Under the pieces are notes generated by a model. It searched no databases, was not told the origin of the DNA, and saw nothing but the letters and a program-made list of their open reading frames with translations. Made by a program: the position numbers and the translations under genes. Shown here piece after piece: positions 41,532 to 49,010 of a stretch of 64,000 bases of DNA; position 1 is the first letter of the stretch, and every line of letters starts with the position of its first letter. Origin of the DNA: G965216905 sp965216905 (GTDB lineage Bacteria; Actinomycetota; Acidimicrobiia; Spongiisociales; ZC4RG35); contig OZ244213.1 in the NCBI GenBank assembly GCA_965216905.1, positions 2,170,001 to 2,234,000 on the forward strand, read 5' to 3'.

Positions 41532-42958
41532 CGGATGTCCGGCTGCGAATCGCGCCATCCCCCACCGGTCCGGTCCACGTGGGCAACATCCGGGCCGCCC
41601 TGTTCAACTGGCTCTACGCCCGGCACTGCGATGGAACGTTCATTCTTCGGATCGACGACACCGACGTCGCTCGTTCGGAGACTCGGTTCGAATCGGACAT
41701 CAAGGACGGCCTCCGCTGGCTGGGTCTCGACTGGGACGAGGGCGTCGACGTCGGGGGACCGCACGGCACGTATCGCCAGTCGGACCGGTTCGAACGGTAC
41801 CGGGAGGTGGCCGGCGACCTCGTGGAGCGGGGCCTCGCCTACTACGACGATCGTGGCCCCGACGAACTGGACGAGCTGCGCCGTCGGGCGCAGGCAGAGA
41901 AACTGCACCCCAACCACTACATCCGCCGGCCCGACGCGATGGCGACCTCCGGGGCGATTCGCTTCTCGGTGCCTCAGGGGACGTCGGTCGCATTCGAGGA
42001 TCTCGTGCGGGGCGAGGTCTCCTTCGATGCCCCATCCATCGACGATTTCGTGATCCTCCGTTCCGACGGCAACCCCACGTATCACCTGGCGTCGACGATC
42101 GACGATGTCGACTATCGGATCAGCCACGTGGCGAGGGGCGAAGACCTGCTGTCATCGACGCCCAAGCACATCCTGCTGACCCGTGCGCTCGGTGGTACCG
42201 AGCCGACGTACGCCCACCTCCCCCTGCTGTTCGGGCCCGACGGGAAGAAACTCTCGAAGCGCCATGGGGACACCAGTCTGCGCGCCTATCGGGAAGGTGG
42301 CTATCTCCCCGAGGCGATGGTGAACTTCATGGCACTGCTCGGCTGGTCGCTCGGCTCGGATCGGACGATCTTCGAGATCGAGGAGGCCGTCGAGGCGTTC
42401 GAGCTGTCGGACGTTTCGAAGAACCCGGCCGTGTTCGACACCGACAAGCTCGCGTGGATCAATGGCGAGTACATCCGGGCGCTGCCGGTCGACGACTTCC
42501 TGGAGTGCGTGCGGACGGCGGTGCACGACCGGATGGGCCATACGCCCACCGAGGCGGAGTGGACGCGGGTGGCGGCGATTGCTCCGGAGTTGCAGGAGCG
42601 CACCAAACTCCTGACCGACATCCCCGACCAGGTGGCGTTCCTGCTCGTCGGCGAGTTGGTCTACGACGACGAGTCGTGGGCCAAGGTCATGGGCAAGGAG
42701 GGCGTGGCAGACGTTCTGGACGAGGCGCACGCCCGACTTGGAGCGCTGGAGCGTTTCGATGTGGAATCGATCGAATCGGTCCTCAGGCTGATGCTGGAGA
42801 CGTTGGGCGTCGGGGCCAGGAAGGGATTCCAGCCGCTTCGGGTGGCGGTCACCGGCTCATCGGTCAGTCCACCGCTGTTCGAGTCGATGGCGGCTTTGGG
42901 ACGGGATTCGACCCTCGCCCGCATCGATGGTGCTCGTCGGCGCCTGCGGGCCGGGTAG
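41528..42958 (+). CDS. gltX: glutamyl-tRNA synthetase
   Basis: A 476-residue class I synthetase charging tRNA-Glu. The ATP-binding motif reads PTGPVHVGNIR (HIGH equivalent) and the second is GKKLSKRHG (KMSKS equivalent). The C-terminal anticodon-binding domain is intact. tRNA-Glu(UUC) lies about 1.7 kb downstream. Non-discriminating activity cannot be ruled out, because no Gln-tRNA enzyme is seen in the window. Confidence 0.95.
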   Translation: MTDVRLRIAPSPTGPVHVGNIRAALFNWLYARHCDGTFILRIDDTDVARSETRFESDIKDGLRWLGLDWDEGVDVGGPHGTYRQSDRFERYREVAGDLVERGLAYYDDRGPDELDELRRRAQAEKLHPNHYIRRPDAMATSGAIRFSVPQGTSVAFEDLVRGEVSFDAPSIDDFVILRSDGNPTYHLASTIDDVDYRISHVARGEDLLSSTPKHILLTRALGGTEPTYAHLPLLFGPDGKKLSKRHGDTSLRAYREGGYLPEAMVNFMALLGWSLGSDRTIFEIEEAVEAFELSDVSKNPAVFDTDKLAWINGEYIRALPVDDFLECVRTAVHDRMGHTPTEAEWTRVAAIAPELQERTKLLTDIPDQVAFLLVGELVYDDESWAKVMGKEGVADVLDEAHARLGALERFDVESIESVLRLMLETLGVGARKGFQPLRVAVTGSSVSPPLFESMAALGRDSTLARIDGARRRLRAG

Positions 42959-42961
42959 CCT
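42956..42961 (+). promoter_or_regulatory. putative -10 element of rpiB
   Basis: TAGCCT with nine bases before the ATG at 42971; overlaps the gltX stop. Confidence 0.45.
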
Positions 42962-42970
42962 GAGAAACAC

Positions 42971-43414
42971 ATGCGCATCGCACTCGGGGCGGATCACGCC
43001 GGCTTCATCCTCAAACAGCACCTGGCCGGCAGACTCGCCGAGACCGGACACACGGTCTTCGATCTCGGCACGCACAACCAGGACTCGGTCGACTATCCCG
43101 ACTTTGCGGCCGCGGTCGGTCGGGCGGTCATCGACGGACGGGCAGATCGCGGCATCGTGGTGTGCGGGTCGGGCGCCGGTGCGTGCGTCGCCGCCAACAA
43201 GATCCGTGGTGTGCGGGCGGCGATGGCGCACGACACGTACACGGCCCACCAGTGCGTAGAACACGACGATGTGAATGTCCTCTGTCTGGGTAGCCGGGTC
43301 ATCGGCCGCGCAGTGGCCGATGAGCTCGTCGATGCCTTCCTGGGCGCGTCGTTCTCTCGGGAGGAGCGTCACGTCCGCCGTCTCGAGAAGGTGAAAGCCC
43401 TCGAGCGGGCCTGA
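42971..43414 (+). CDS. rpiB: ribose-5-phosphate isomerase B
   Basis: A 147-residue isomerase of the pentose phosphate pathway. It shows GADHAGFILK at the N-terminus, the phosphate-binding CGSGAGACVAANKI and RGVRAA. The catalytic Cys is present in VVCGSG. It may be expressed from its own promoter at the gltX end. Confidence 0.95.
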   Translation: MRIALGADHAGFILKQHLAGRLAETGHTVFDLGTHNQDSVDYPDFAAAVGRAVIDGRADRGIVVCGSGAGACVAANKIRGVRAAMAHDTYTAHQCVEHDDVNVLCLGSRVIGRAVADELVDAFLGASFSREERHVRRLEKVKALERA

Positions 43415-43426
43415 GGCCGAGGACCG

Positions 43427-44002
43427 TCAGCCGTTCTGCGCTGCGGCGAAGAGCGCCGCGAAGCCGTCCTCGCCGACCCCGCCTTCGGCGCGTCCCACCA
43501 AGTTGCCGTCGGCACCGACGACCGCCCAGAACGGGAAAGCCGAGAGACCGTAGCTCTGAGCGATCATGCTCTCCTCGTTGTCGACGATGACCTCGTGCGA
43601 CCAACCCTCTCGCTCCATCCACGCCGAAGGCGGAAAGTTCGGCTGGCCGGCATTGATCGACGTGGCGATGGCGTAGATGGCGACATCCTCCTGTGGGTTC
43701 TCCTCCAGCCAACTCACCAGGCGGGGAAGCTCGGCCTGACAGTGATTGCACCAGTGGGCCAGGAACACCAGCACGGTCGGCTCCTCGCCCGGCACGAAGG
43801 TGACGTCGTTCCCTGCGAAGTTCTGTCCGGCGATTCCCGGCGCAGGCGCATTCGGTTGCTCTGGTTCGCCGAACAGCGGTAGCGGATCACCGGTGATCAT
43901 CGGCGCACCGAACGTGAGAGCGTCGTCGGTGGTGGTGGTACCGGAGTCACAGGCGGCCAAAGCCACCAACATCGCAATGAGGATGACGGGTGTGCGTTTC
44001 AT
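43427..44002 (-). CDS. TlpA/ResA-like thioredoxin-fold lipoprotein
   Basis: A 191-residue exported redox protein. Lipobox LAAC (residue 18) predicts a lipid-anchored protein, and the active site is WCNHC. It is likely to exchange disulfides outside the membrane. Its ATG overlaps the stop of dsbB by four bases, so it is co-expressed with the oxidase. Convergent with rpiB. Confidence 0.88.
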   Translation of the reverse strand: MKRTPVILIAMLVALAACDSGTTTTDDALTFGAPMITGDPLPLFGEPEQPNAPAPGIAGQNFAGNDVTFVPGEEPTVLVFLAHWCNHCQAELPRLVSWLEENPQEDVAIYAIATSINAGQPNFPPSAWMEREGWSHEVIVDNEESMIAQSYGLSAFPFWAVVGADGNLVGRAEGGVGEDGFAALFAAAQNG

Positions 44003-44508
44003 CGTGCTTCCGATCTGTGAGCGGAGTAGGTCAGTGCGGCGATGGCCAGGAAGCCACATGCCGCCATGAATGGGATCGAGACGAACCCGAATTGCGAGAC
44101 CCACCGAACCGCGCAAGGCGCCGCCACCGAACAGGATGCGGTGCCCTCCAACGACGGGAAGGTCTGGAGGGCATAGTGATAGATGCTCACTCCGAGCCCG
44201 GCCAGGGCCAATGGTCCCACCGTGAGGTGCAGTCCGGAATCGCGTCGTCGCAACCCGACGGCCAGCAGCCACACCAGCGGGTACATGGCGATTCGCTGAT
44301 ACCAACACAATCGACATGGCTCGTAACCGAAATACCCCGAGTAGGTGAGACTTCCCAGCGTGGCGACGACCGCGATCGCCAAGGCCACACCGAGCATGGT
44401 CGACCGCTCGAACCGTGCCCGGATCGACGGAACGAGCACGGCACCACCGATCGCCAGCGCGGCGAGCGCCAACGTCGCGGTGATCACGTTGTATCCATCG
44501 ACGGGCAT
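43999..44508 (-). CDS. dsbB: DsbB-like disulfide bond formation protein
   Basis: A 169-residue four-helix membrane protein that reoxidises the exported thiol oxidase with quinone as acceptor. The first Cys pair is in PCRLCWYQR and the second in CSVAAPC. A GAGGAG precedes ATG 44508. It would pair functionally with the menaquinone genes in the window and the TlpA-like lipoprotein. Confidence 0.9.
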   Translation of the reverse strand: MPVDGYNVITATLALAALAIGGAVLVPSIRARFERSTMLGVALAIAVVATLGSLTYSGYFGYEPCRLCWYQRIAMYPLVWLLAVGLRRRDSGLHLTVGPLALAGLGVSIYHYALQTFPSLEGTASCSVAAPCAVRWVSQFGFVSIPFMAACGFLAIAALTYSAHRSEAR

Positions 44509-44546
44509 CGCACTCCTCGGTGACGGATCGGCGATTCCGGCGTGAG

Positions 44547-44624
44547 CCCAGCCGGATGTCCCAGCCGGATGTCCCAGCCGGATGTCCCAGCCGGATGTCC
44601 CAGCCCGATGTCCCAGCCGGATGG
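44547..44624. repeat. 13-bp tandem repeat, six copies
   Basis: The unit CCCAGCCGGATGT is repeated six times head to tail (44547-44559, 44560-44572, 44573-44585, 44586-44598, 44599-44611, 44612-44624). The fifth differs by one base and the last ends in G. It lies between dsbB and tRNA-Glu, in no gene. Confidence 0.95.
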
Positions 44625-44648
44625 CCCTGGCTTGTCGCAAGGTGTTGG

Positions 44649-44721
44649 CAGCCCCGACCGGGTTCGAACCGGCGTTTCCGGCTTGAAAGGCCGGCGTCCT
44701 AGACCACTGGACGACGGGGCC
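44649..44721 (-). tRNA. tRNA-Glu (anticodon UUC)
   Basis: Cloverleaf on the minus strand. Acceptor GGCCCCG pairs with CGGGGCT, the anticodon stem CCGGC/GCCGG encloses CTTTCAA (anticodon UUC), and the T loop is TTCGAAC. Discriminator G; CCA is not encoded. Confidence 0.95.
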
Positions 44722-44773
44722 GAGTGGATTGCGGGCCACATGGTACGCCAACCGGATGCAGCTGCGATCACCA

Positions 44774-44779
44774 TACAAT
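44774..44779 (+). promoter_or_regulatory. putative -10 element of murA
   Basis: TACAAT with eight bases (including a G-run) before the ATG at 44788. Confidence 0.45.
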
Positions 44780-44787
44780 TCGGGGGG

Positions 44788-46044
44788 ATGAGTCAGATCG
44801 TCGTGGAGGGAGGTCACGTCCTCCGAGGGACCGTCGGGGTGCTCGGCGCCAAGAACGCCGTCCTCAAGGAGATGGCGGCGACCCTTCTCGCCCCGGGACG
44901 TCATCAGCTCTCGAATGTACCCGGTATCGCCGACGTCGACCTGATGGGCGACGTGTTGCGGCACACCGGCGCCCATTGCTCGGCCGCAGACCATGGACTG
45001 TCGATCGTCATCCCCGACGAGCTCGTGCCGGAGGCCCCGATCGAGCTGGTGCGGGCGATGCGCGCCTCGATCGTGATCTTGGGTCCGCTTCTCGCCCGGT
45101 GCGGCGAGGCTCGAGTGGCGCTCCCCGGAGGCGACGATCTCGGAGCGCGGCCGATCGACATGCATCTGGGAGGCCTCGAACAGATGGGCGCCGAGTTCGA
45201 GTTGGTTCACGGGGTGTTGCGAGGAAAGGTGGAGGGCAGGCTGCGGGGGGCCGAGATCGAGCTTCCGTTCCCGAGCATGGGCGCGACCGAGAATCTGCTC
45301 CTGGCAGCCACCCGGGCGGCCGGTGAAACGGTGATCGTCAACGCGGCCCGTGAGCCGGAGATCGAAGATCTGGCCGCCATGCTCGGCGCGATGGGCGCAC
45401 AGGTCGATGGTGCCGGCACCGCCATCATCCGCGTGGTCGGCGTGGAAGCACTGCAGCCGGTGGAGCATGCCGTCATCGCCGACCGGTTGGAGGCCGGAAC
45501 CTACGCCGTCGCCGGCGCCATCACCGGAGGCGATGTGACGATCACGGGCTGTCAACCGAATCATCTCCGGATGGAGTTGTTGAAGCTGGAGGAGTCGGGC
45601 TGCACGGTGGAGCGTGGTGAGGGATGGTTGCGGGTGTCGGGCCCGGAGCGCCCGACCGCGGTGGACTTCGCCACCTTGCCCTATCCGGGCTTTCACACCG
45701 ACATGCACCCGCAGATGGTCGCCTATCTGAGTGTGGCGGACGGGACCTCGGTCATCACCGAGAACCTGTACGACGCACGCTTCCGATACGTGGGAGAGTT
45801 GATGCGGATGGGCGCCGATATCACCACGGAGTGGCAGCATGCCGTGATCCGGGGGGTGGACAACCTCAGCGGGGCTCCGGTCCTCGCACACGACATCCGG
45901 GCCGGCGCCGCACTGGTGCTCGCCGGTCTGCGGGCCGACGGTCGGAGCGTGATCGGTGACGCCGAGCACATCGATCGAGGGTACGAGGACTTCGTCGGCC
46001 GGCTGCGGTCTCTGGGAGCCGAGGTCGGCCGGAACGAGGAGTGA
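44788..46044 (+). CDS. murA: UDP-N-acetylglucosamine 1-carboxyvinyltransferase
   Basis: A 418-residue enzyme of the first committed peptidoglycan step, with the double inverse alpha/beta-barrel fold. Lys22-Asn23 (GAKNAVLK) and the RPID motif are present. The active-site loop reads LPGGDDLGARPID: the residue aligned with E. coli Cys115 is Asp116. This Cys-to-Asp change is known from Mycobacterium tuberculosis and Chlamydia and gives fosfomycin resistance. Otherwise a normal MurA by length and motifs. SpoIID starts two bases after its stop. Confidence 0.95.
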   Translation: MSQIVVEGGHVLRGTVGVLGAKNAVLKEMAATLLAPGRHQLSNVPGIADVDLMGDVLRHTGAHCSAADHGLSIVIPDELVPEAPIELVRAMRASIVILGPLLARCGEARVALPGGDDLGARPIDMHLGGLEQMGAEFELVHGVLRGKVEGRLRGAEIELPFPSMGATENLLLAATRAAGETVIVNAAREPEIEDLAAMLGAMGAQVDGAGTAIIRVVGVEALQPVEHAVIADRLEAGTYAVAGAITGGDVTITGCQPNHLRMELLKLEESGCTVERGEGWLRVSGPERPTAVDFATLPYPGFHTDMHPQMVAYLSVADGTSVITENLYDARFRYVGELMRMGADITTEWQHAVIRGVDNLSGAPVLAHDIRAGAALVLAGLRADGRSVIGDAEHIDRGYEDFVGRLRSLGAEVGRNEE

Positions 46045-46045
46045 G

Positions 46046-47662
46046 GTGATCCGCACGACCCGCCGATCGGCGGTGGTGATCGCCTGCGCCGTGGCCGGGA
46101 CCCTGTCCATGGCGCTCGCCGGGTCCGGCCTGCCCGGCCCGGCTGCCACGGTGGGCTCGACCTCTCCGACCGTCGACTCGGAGCCGTCGGTGATCGCCGA
46201 CACCGTCGAGATCGTTCCGGCTGCCGGCACCCGCCTCGACGTCGGTGGCGTGGGGTTGCGGGGCGTGGTGACGGTGACGGGTCACGACACCGGTCTGGCG
46301 GCGGTCGAACGCCTGGCGGTGGACGACTACCTGCTCGGGATCGCCGAGGTCCCCTTCTCCTGGGAGGCCGAAGCCCTGGCGGCTCAGGCGGTGGCGGCGA
46401 GAACCTATCTGGCTCGCACCCTGGCGGACGGGCGAACGGCCGACGGCCGGCGATATGGGTACGACATCTGTGCGACCACGGCATGCCAGGTCTATGCCGG
46501 GGTGGACCTGGTCGAGGGGCCGGAAGGGGACCGCTGGAGCGATGCGGTTCGGCGCACCAGCGGTCAGATCCTGCTCGATGAACGCGGTCTTCCGGCTCGG
46601 GCGTTCTACAGCTCCACCAGCGGAGGGCGGACCCGGTCCGTGGAGGACATCTTCACGGGCGCCGAGCCGGTCCCGTATCTGACGGCGGTCGATTCACCCG
46701 GGGAGGATTCACCCTTCGTCGAATGGGCGTTCGTCGTGACGGGGTGGGAGATGGAGCGCTTGGCGCTCGAGGCCGGATTGATCGAGGGCGAGCTGATCGA
46801 CGTGTCCACCACCGTGACCGAGGATGGTGAGGGTCCGTGGACGGTCACCTTCGAGGGAACCGAACGGTCGTCGGTGGTCCCCACCTGGGAGCTGAGGACT
46901 TCGCTGAACCGGGCGGCCCAAGCGACGATGCCGGAGCGGTTGCCGGTCGAGCGCCCCGATGTCGACCGGCGGTATCCGCAGACCATTCTCTCGCCGAGCT
47001 TCGTCATCTCGTCGACCGATGTGGTTCTCCCCGCCGTGCTCGGACCCTCGCCAACCGTGCGCCTGTACCGCATCGAGGGCACCGGGTGGGGGCACCTGGT
47101 GGGGATGAGCCAGTACGGCGCGCAGGCGATGGGCGGACGCGGTGCCAACTATCCCGACATTCTCGCCCACTTCTACGGAGGCCTGCGGCCGGCCGACGCC
47201 TCCGACCGGCTACCGGAAGAGTTGACGGTGGCGATCGCAGAAGAGGTGCCGGATTTGCTGGTCGCTCCCGACGGTCCGGTCGAGGTCTCGGTGGACGGTA
47301 CGACGATCGCCACCGACGCGCTGGGTGGGTGGCGGATGGAGGCGAGCGGCGAACGCATCCGGGTGTGGCCGCCGGTGGGTCTCGGAATTCCCCCGGAGAT
47401 CGAGAGTGTCGTCGTCACCGGCCGGGTGGTGATGGTCGATCTCAACGCCGCCGGACGATTGTTCGTCGGTGCTCGGATCGGGCGAGAATGGACGACGCTC
47501 CGCACCTGGGACCTGGTCGAAGCCGGACGAGTGGTTTCGATCGCCTCGGGCGAGGTCGATCGTGTGACCGTGATGGTTCGATCGGGGGATGGATTCGACC
47601 GCAGGACCGTCTCGGTCACCATCCAGGAATGTCTTCCCGGTGCTCCGTGTTTCCCACGGTGA
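46046..47662 (+). CDS. exported SpoIID/LytB-domain protein
   Basis: A 538-residue protein with a signal peptide (residues 1-33, RTTRRSAVVIACAVAG). The SpoIID domain (about 75-360) has VDDYLLGIAEVPFSWEAEALAAQAVAARTY-type start and the later GTGWGHLVGMSQYGAQAMG; SpoIID is a lytic transglycosylase acting on denuded peptidoglycan. The remaining C-terminal 165 residues are beta-rich. Coupled to murA, so it is likely a wall-remodelling enzyme in a non-sporulating organism. Confidence 0.9.
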   Translation: MIRTTRRSAVVIACAVAGTLSMALAGSGLPGPAATVGSTSPTVDSEPSVIADTVEIVPAAGTRLDVGGVGLRGVVTVTGHDTGLAAVERLAVDDYLLGIAEVPFSWEAEALAAQAVAARTYLARTLADGRTADGRRYGYDICATTACQVYAGVDLVEGPEGDRWSDAVRRTSGQILLDERGLPARAFYSSTSGGRTRSVEDIFTGAEPVPYLTAVDSPGEDSPFVEWAFVVTGWEMERLALEAGLIEGELIDVSTTVTEDGEGPWTVTFEGTERSSVVPTWELRTSLNRAAQATMPERLPVERPDVDRRYPQTILSPSFVISSTDVVLPAVLGPSPTVRLYRIEGTGWGHLVGMSQYGAQAMGGRGANYPDILAHFYGGLRPADASDRLPEELTVAIAEEVPDLLVAPDGPVEVSVDGTTIATDALGGWRMEASGERIRVWPPVGLGIPPEIESVVVTGRVVMVDLNAAGRLFVGARIGREWTTLRTWDLVEAGRVVSIASGEVDRVTVMVRSGDGFDRRTVSVTIQECLPGAPCFPR

Positions 47663-47699
47663 GAACAGACCCCCGCTGCGAGTACCGTGTGGTGCGCAC

Positions 47700-47996
47700 A
47701 TGAGTGAGACTTCGATTCCCATCGCCAGCATCAAGAGCCCGTCGCGCTCGGCCGACCAACCGGCCGGAGCGATCGACATCGCCAAGCTCGAAGAGACGCT
47801 GGAGTACATCCGGCCTGCGATTCAGATGGATGGAGGGGACATCATCCTCACCGGTGTCGAGGGCGGGGAGGTCAACATCCAGATGGTGGGCGCCTGCGGT
47901 GGATGCCCCATGTCGATGATGACGCTCAAGGCGGGAATCGAACGCATCTTGCGCGATCGCGTTCCCGGAGTCGAAACGGTCAACGCCACCGCCTGA
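47700..47996 (+). CDS. NifU C-terminal-domain protein (Fe-S scaffold)
   Basis: A 98-residue protein. The NifU_C motif GACGGCPMSMMTLKAGIERIL carries the CxxC pair that holds an Fe-S cluster in dimers. The first 25 residues are a Ser/Pro-rich extension not found in shorter NfuA-like forms. A TACCGT hexamer lies 11 nt before the ATG. No other Fe-S gene is adjacent. Confidence 0.93.
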   Translation: MSETSIPIASIKSPSRSADQPAGAIDIAKLEETLEYIRPAIQMDGGDIILTGVEGGEVNIQMVGACGGCPMSMMTLKAGIERILRDRVPGVETVNATA

Positions 47997-48092
47997 ATCC
48001 CCTCCGTGGTCGGCCGCCCGTCGCCTGTCTCCTGGTCGCCCGTCGGTGTCACGGTTCGGTAGCCTCGACCGCCCAACCGGCGAGGAGGCACC

Positions 48093-49010
48093 GTGAGTGA
48101 AGGCATCGACGTCGCCTCCGTCTTCACCCGTCTGGAGCACGGTGATCGGCGAGCCCTGGCCCGGGCCATCTCGACCGTGGAGGATCGTCGCGACGGCGCG
48201 GCCGACCTGGTGATGGCCGCCTTTTCGGCTGCGTCGGGCAGGATCATCGGTGTGACGGGTGCCCCCGGATCCGGGAAGAGCACGCTGGTCGATGCCCTGG
48301 TGGAACACCTGCGACGGGCCGATCGGCGCGTGGCGGTGGTGGCGGTCGATCCGGCATCCCCCTTCACCGGCGGTGCGATCCTCGGCGATCGGATCCGGAT
48401 GCAGCGCCACGTCGACGATCGGCAGGTGTTCGTCCGCTCGATGTCGAATCGGGGCCACCTCGGCGGGCTGGCTTCGACCACCGCCCAGGTGGCCACGTTG
48501 CTGGCGGTTGGACACGATCCCGTGATCGTGGAGACGGTCGGGGTCGGGCAGAGCGAGGTGGAGATTGTCGATCTCGCCCATGTGACGCTGGTCGTCCAGG
48601 CCCCCGGCTTCGGTGACGGGGTTCAGGTCGCCAAGGCCGGGGTGCTCGAGATCGGCGACGTGTATGTGGTCAACAAATCAGACCTTCCCGGCGCCGATGC
48701 GCTCGTTCGCGACCTCACGCAGGTGACGAAACATGCCCATGGCATGGCCATCCCGGTGGTCGAAACGGTCGCCAGCGCCGGCGAAGGCATTGGAACCCTG
48801 TGGGCGGAGGTCGACTCGATCCTGGAACGCTGGTCGCCGGGCGATGACGCCGACCGGGCCACCCGCTTGGTCCGGGCCGCAGTTCGAGATCAGCTGGCTG
48901 CTCGAGTGCGCGACGTACCGCTGGCTGCCGAGCTCATCGATGCAGTGGTTGCTCGCCGGCAGGACCCGTGGACGGCTGCAGCTGAGCTGGTGGCATCCGT
49001 CAGGAGCTGA
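48093..49010 (+). CDS. meaB: MeaB/ArgK-family methylmalonyl-CoA mutase chaperone GTPase
   Basis: A 305-residue G3E GTPase that guards adenosylcobalamin loading of methylmalonyl-CoA mutase. Walker A is GAPGSGKSTL, switch region VDPASPFTGGAILGDRIRM, ETVGVGQSE, and NKSD for guanine. GTG 48093 has GAGGAGG; TAGCCT at 48060 may be the promoter -10. The mutase genes are outside the window. Confidence 0.93.
   Translation: MSEGIDVASVFTRLEHGDRRALARAISTVEDRRDGAADLVMAAFSAASGRIIGVTGAPGSGKSTLVDALVEHLRRADRRVAVVAVDPASPFTGGAILGDRIRMQRHVDDRQVFVRSMSNRGHLGGLASTTAQVATLLAVGHDPVIVETVGVGQSEVEIVDLAHVTLVVQAPGFGDGVQVAKAGVLEIGDVYVVNKSDLPGADALVRDLTQVTKHAHGMAIPVVETVASAGEGIGTLWAEVDSILERWSPGDDADRATRLVRAAVRDQLAARVRDVPLAAELIDAVVARRQDPWTAAAELVASVRS

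Noticed and set aside
44547..44624. CRISPR-like array
   Set aside because: The 13-bp units are contiguous with no spacers and no cas genes are near; it is a simple tandem repeat.
44509..46230. Upstream part of a 743-codon minus-strand frame continuing into dsbB
   Set aside because: Only the dsbB part (to 44508) is real; the rest is antisense to murA and crosses the tRNA-Glu and tandem repeats.
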